From assembly GCA_903913355.1 (NCBI GenBank), contig CAIWKU010000060.1, forward strand, positions 1 through 5,445: 5,445 bases of DNA, read 5' to 3'. Positions within the stretch are counted from its first letter, which is position 1; every line of letters starts with the position of its first letter. This document shows positions 4,000 to 5,445 of the stretch, piece by piece. The DNA comes from an uncultured Bacteroidota bacterium. GTDB taxonomy: Bacteria > Bacteroidota > Bacteroidia > Chitinophagales > Chitinophagaceae. Below the pieces are notes generated by a model, which saw only the letters and a program-made list of their open reading frames with translations, was not told where the DNA came from and ran no database searches. Both the position numbers and the translations under genes were made by a program.

Positions 4000-5445
4000 A
4001 TGCAAAAGGGTACACTTTTTATCCTGATCCAGGGTATTCTCTGTTGTTCAGGAATTTTCTCACAGTCGGCAGTCGGTCCTGTATCTTATTCTGTTCCTGG
4101 ACAGGTTTACACACAGGTATTTGATGGCTTACCTTCTTCAGGAACCTTTTCATTAACTGGAAAAGGGCCTTTTAATCTCTCCAATGCTCCAGTGAATGCC
4201 CAATCAATGGAGGGATGGCAGTTCCTGCAAACGGGGGGGAGTAACGCCAATGCTGGTTTTTTGGTTAGCACGGGTTCTTCTACAGGAAGTGGCACCCAAA
4301 GTCTTGGCACAGGAAATAATGCTGAAAGATCGCTCGGCTCTTTGTCTTCAGGCTCAGGCACTTATTGCTTTGGCCTTATACTGACAAATCAAACAGGCAT
4401 TCCCTTAAATAGCATCACCTTGAATTTTACCGCAGAACAATGGAGAAAAGGGGGGTCAGGGAATAAAAATACCTGGACATTTAAATATAAAACGGGGCAA
4501 TTTGTAAATATCGATCAACCAGATTTACTGGAGGAGCCAAAGCTCAACTTCAGCTCTATATTGTATACAACAGGTGCTGGTAGTACAAATGGAAATTTAC
4601 CGGAATACCAGCAAATGATTTCCTTTACAATCACGGGCATTACCTGGAAAACAGGCGAACAGCTACTCTTACGTTGGGATGATGCCGATGAGCCAGGAAA
4701 TGACGACGCCTGTGCCATAGACAATTTTAGTTTTTCTGCAAGGCAGGTTGCTTCCCTTCCCTATATTGGCAGTCTGCAAAGCACAGAAATAACCGCACAT
4801 GGAGCCAGACTGAATGCAAGTGTTAATGATAATTATGCTTTCACCCGCCTGGCAATGGAATATGACACAAGCCGCTTATTTTTTTCCCCTAAAATGATAC
4901 TACCCCTTCCTGATACCATTTCACCAGGCACCGGAAGTACAAAAATTTCCGTTTTACTGGATTCTCTTAAACCCGGAACGGTTTACTATTTTCGGGTAAA
5001 AGCTATAAATAGTCTTGGATCCATTTCCAGCGAACCCATGCAATTTAGTACCCTGATCAGCTTACCGGAAATCAGTTCTATAATAATGGGTATCCCCACT
5101 AACAGTGCTGCCAGTCTTGGTGGTATTATCAATTCAACAGGTGGTTCCATCATTACCGAAAAAGGGGTACTTTGGTCAGCCAGTAATCCACCTACCCTTT
5201 CGTCCAACAAAATACCCATGGGCAATGGGTCAGAAGATTTTCTTCAAACAATTACCGGGCTCTTACAAGGAACTGTATTGTATGCCAGGGCATATGCTAC
5301 AAATGCTGCCGGTTCAGTACTGGGTAATATTATCAGCTTCACTACCCAAACAACGATTAGTTCAATAACAGCATTGTCGAATACAGTAACCAATTCTCCA
5401 ACAGTATCTTTTATTGTAAAAACAGCGCAACCCATCACTGGACTA
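4000..5445 (+). CDS. Large secreted protein with FN3-like and Ig-like domains, 3' end beyond window
   Basis: The frame is open from ATG at 4000 to the edge (482 codons); an in-frame TGA at 3973 limits the start. Residues 1-22 form a signal peptide (MQKG, hydrophobic TLFILIQGILCCSGIFS). Residues about 26-246 resemble a beta-rich N-terminal domain recurrent in Bacteroidota extracellular proteins, with AEQWRKGG (145-152) and LLRWDDADEPGNDDACAIDNFSF (224-245). Residues 253-352 are a fibronectin type III-like domain (VYYFRVKAINSLGS at 328-341). Residues 355-450 form a second one, with GGSI..EKGVLWSASNPPT and LYARAYATNAAGSVLGN. From about 452, SSITALSNTVTNSPTVSF begins a bacterial Ig-like domain. 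It is probably a multi-domain adhesin or a carrier of a further domain beyond the edge. A C-terminal anchor or T9SS tail would lie outside the window. G-runs of 7 (4233-4239) and 6 (4450-4455) lie in the coding sequence. Confidence 0.87.
   Translation, partial: MQKGTLFILIQGILCCSGIFSQSAVGPVSYSVPGQVYTQVFDGLPSSGTFSLTGKGPFNLSNAPVNAQSMEGWQFLQTGGSNANAGFLVSTGSSTGSGTQSLGTGNNAERSLGSLSSGSGTYCFGLILTNQTGIPLNSITLNFTAEQWRKGGSGNKNTWTFKYKTGQFVNIDQPDLLEEPKLNFSSILYTTGAGSTNGNLPEYQQMISFTITGITWKTGEQLLLRWDDADEPGNDDACAIDNFSFSARQVASLPYIGSLQSTEITAHGARLNASVNDNYAFTRLAMEYDTSRLFFSPKMILPLPDTISPGTGSTKISVLLDSLKPGTVYYFRVKAINSLGSISSEPMQFSTLISLPEISSIIMGIPTNSAASLGGIINSTGGSIITEKGVLWSASNPPTLSSNKIPMGNGSEDFLQTITGLLQGTVLYARAYATNAAGSVLGNIISFTTQTTISSITALSNTVTNSPTVSFIVKTAQPITGL

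Noticed and set aside
4000..4065. Lipoprotein signal (Cys15-Cys16) in the adhesin-like protein
   Set aside because: The residues before the cysteines (G-I-L and I-L-C) do not fit a lipobox, which needs a small residue at -1. An ordinary signal peptide fits better.
4107..5438. Several antisense or out-of-frame open frames
   Set aside because: All are shadows of the long plus-strand gene starting at 4000, which has signal peptide, FN3-like and Ig-like domains throughout.

Overview
The window looks like chromosomal DNA of a Bacteroidota bacterium. Three things point there: a C-terminal type IX secretion (T9SS type A) sorting domain, a TTTG-N19-TACCTTTG promoter of the Bacteroidota housekeeping type upstream of rpsL, and start codons without Shine-Dalgarno sequences. 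The styles of the S7 and S12 proteins and of the tail-fibre-like and fibronectin-like surface proteins also fit. A member of the Chitinophagales is my best guess, but this rests on resemblance and not on a search.

Layout from left to right. Positions 1-2399 hold three minus-strand genes in a row, with gaps of 28 and 27 nt. Transcription would start at a short secreted protein with a T9SS sorting tail (2399-1878), continue into a 294-residue secreted tail-fibre-like protein (1849-965), and then into a larger secreted protein that leaves the window (937 to beyond 1). That last protein ends, as far as visible, in alternating 33- and 22-residue repeats. Together they look like an operon for an exported surface fibre or adhesin. 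Positions 2400-2813 are non-coding. They hold several dyads, a folded element with alternative pairings, and a clear Rho-independent terminator. Positions 2814-3697 are the minus-strand rpsG and rpsL genes, read from their own well-formed promoter. Positions 3698-3999 are a divergent intergenic region. From 4000 to the right edge runs a plus-strand gene for a large secreted protein with an N-terminal beta-rich domain, two fibronectin type III-like domains and the start of a bacterial Ig-like domain.

The ribosomal pair is core translation machinery. Everything else is envelope or extracellular material. fusA (EF-G), the usual partner of rpsL-rpsG, does not follow here: the pair is closed by a terminator and flanked on both sides by surface-protein genes.

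The points most worth checking are the alternating repeat protein, the three-gene surface cassette, an identical 11-bp palindrome present in both intergenic regions, and the mutually exclusive RNA pairings just beyond the rpsG terminator. I see no mobile element, CRISPR array, tRNA or rRNA.
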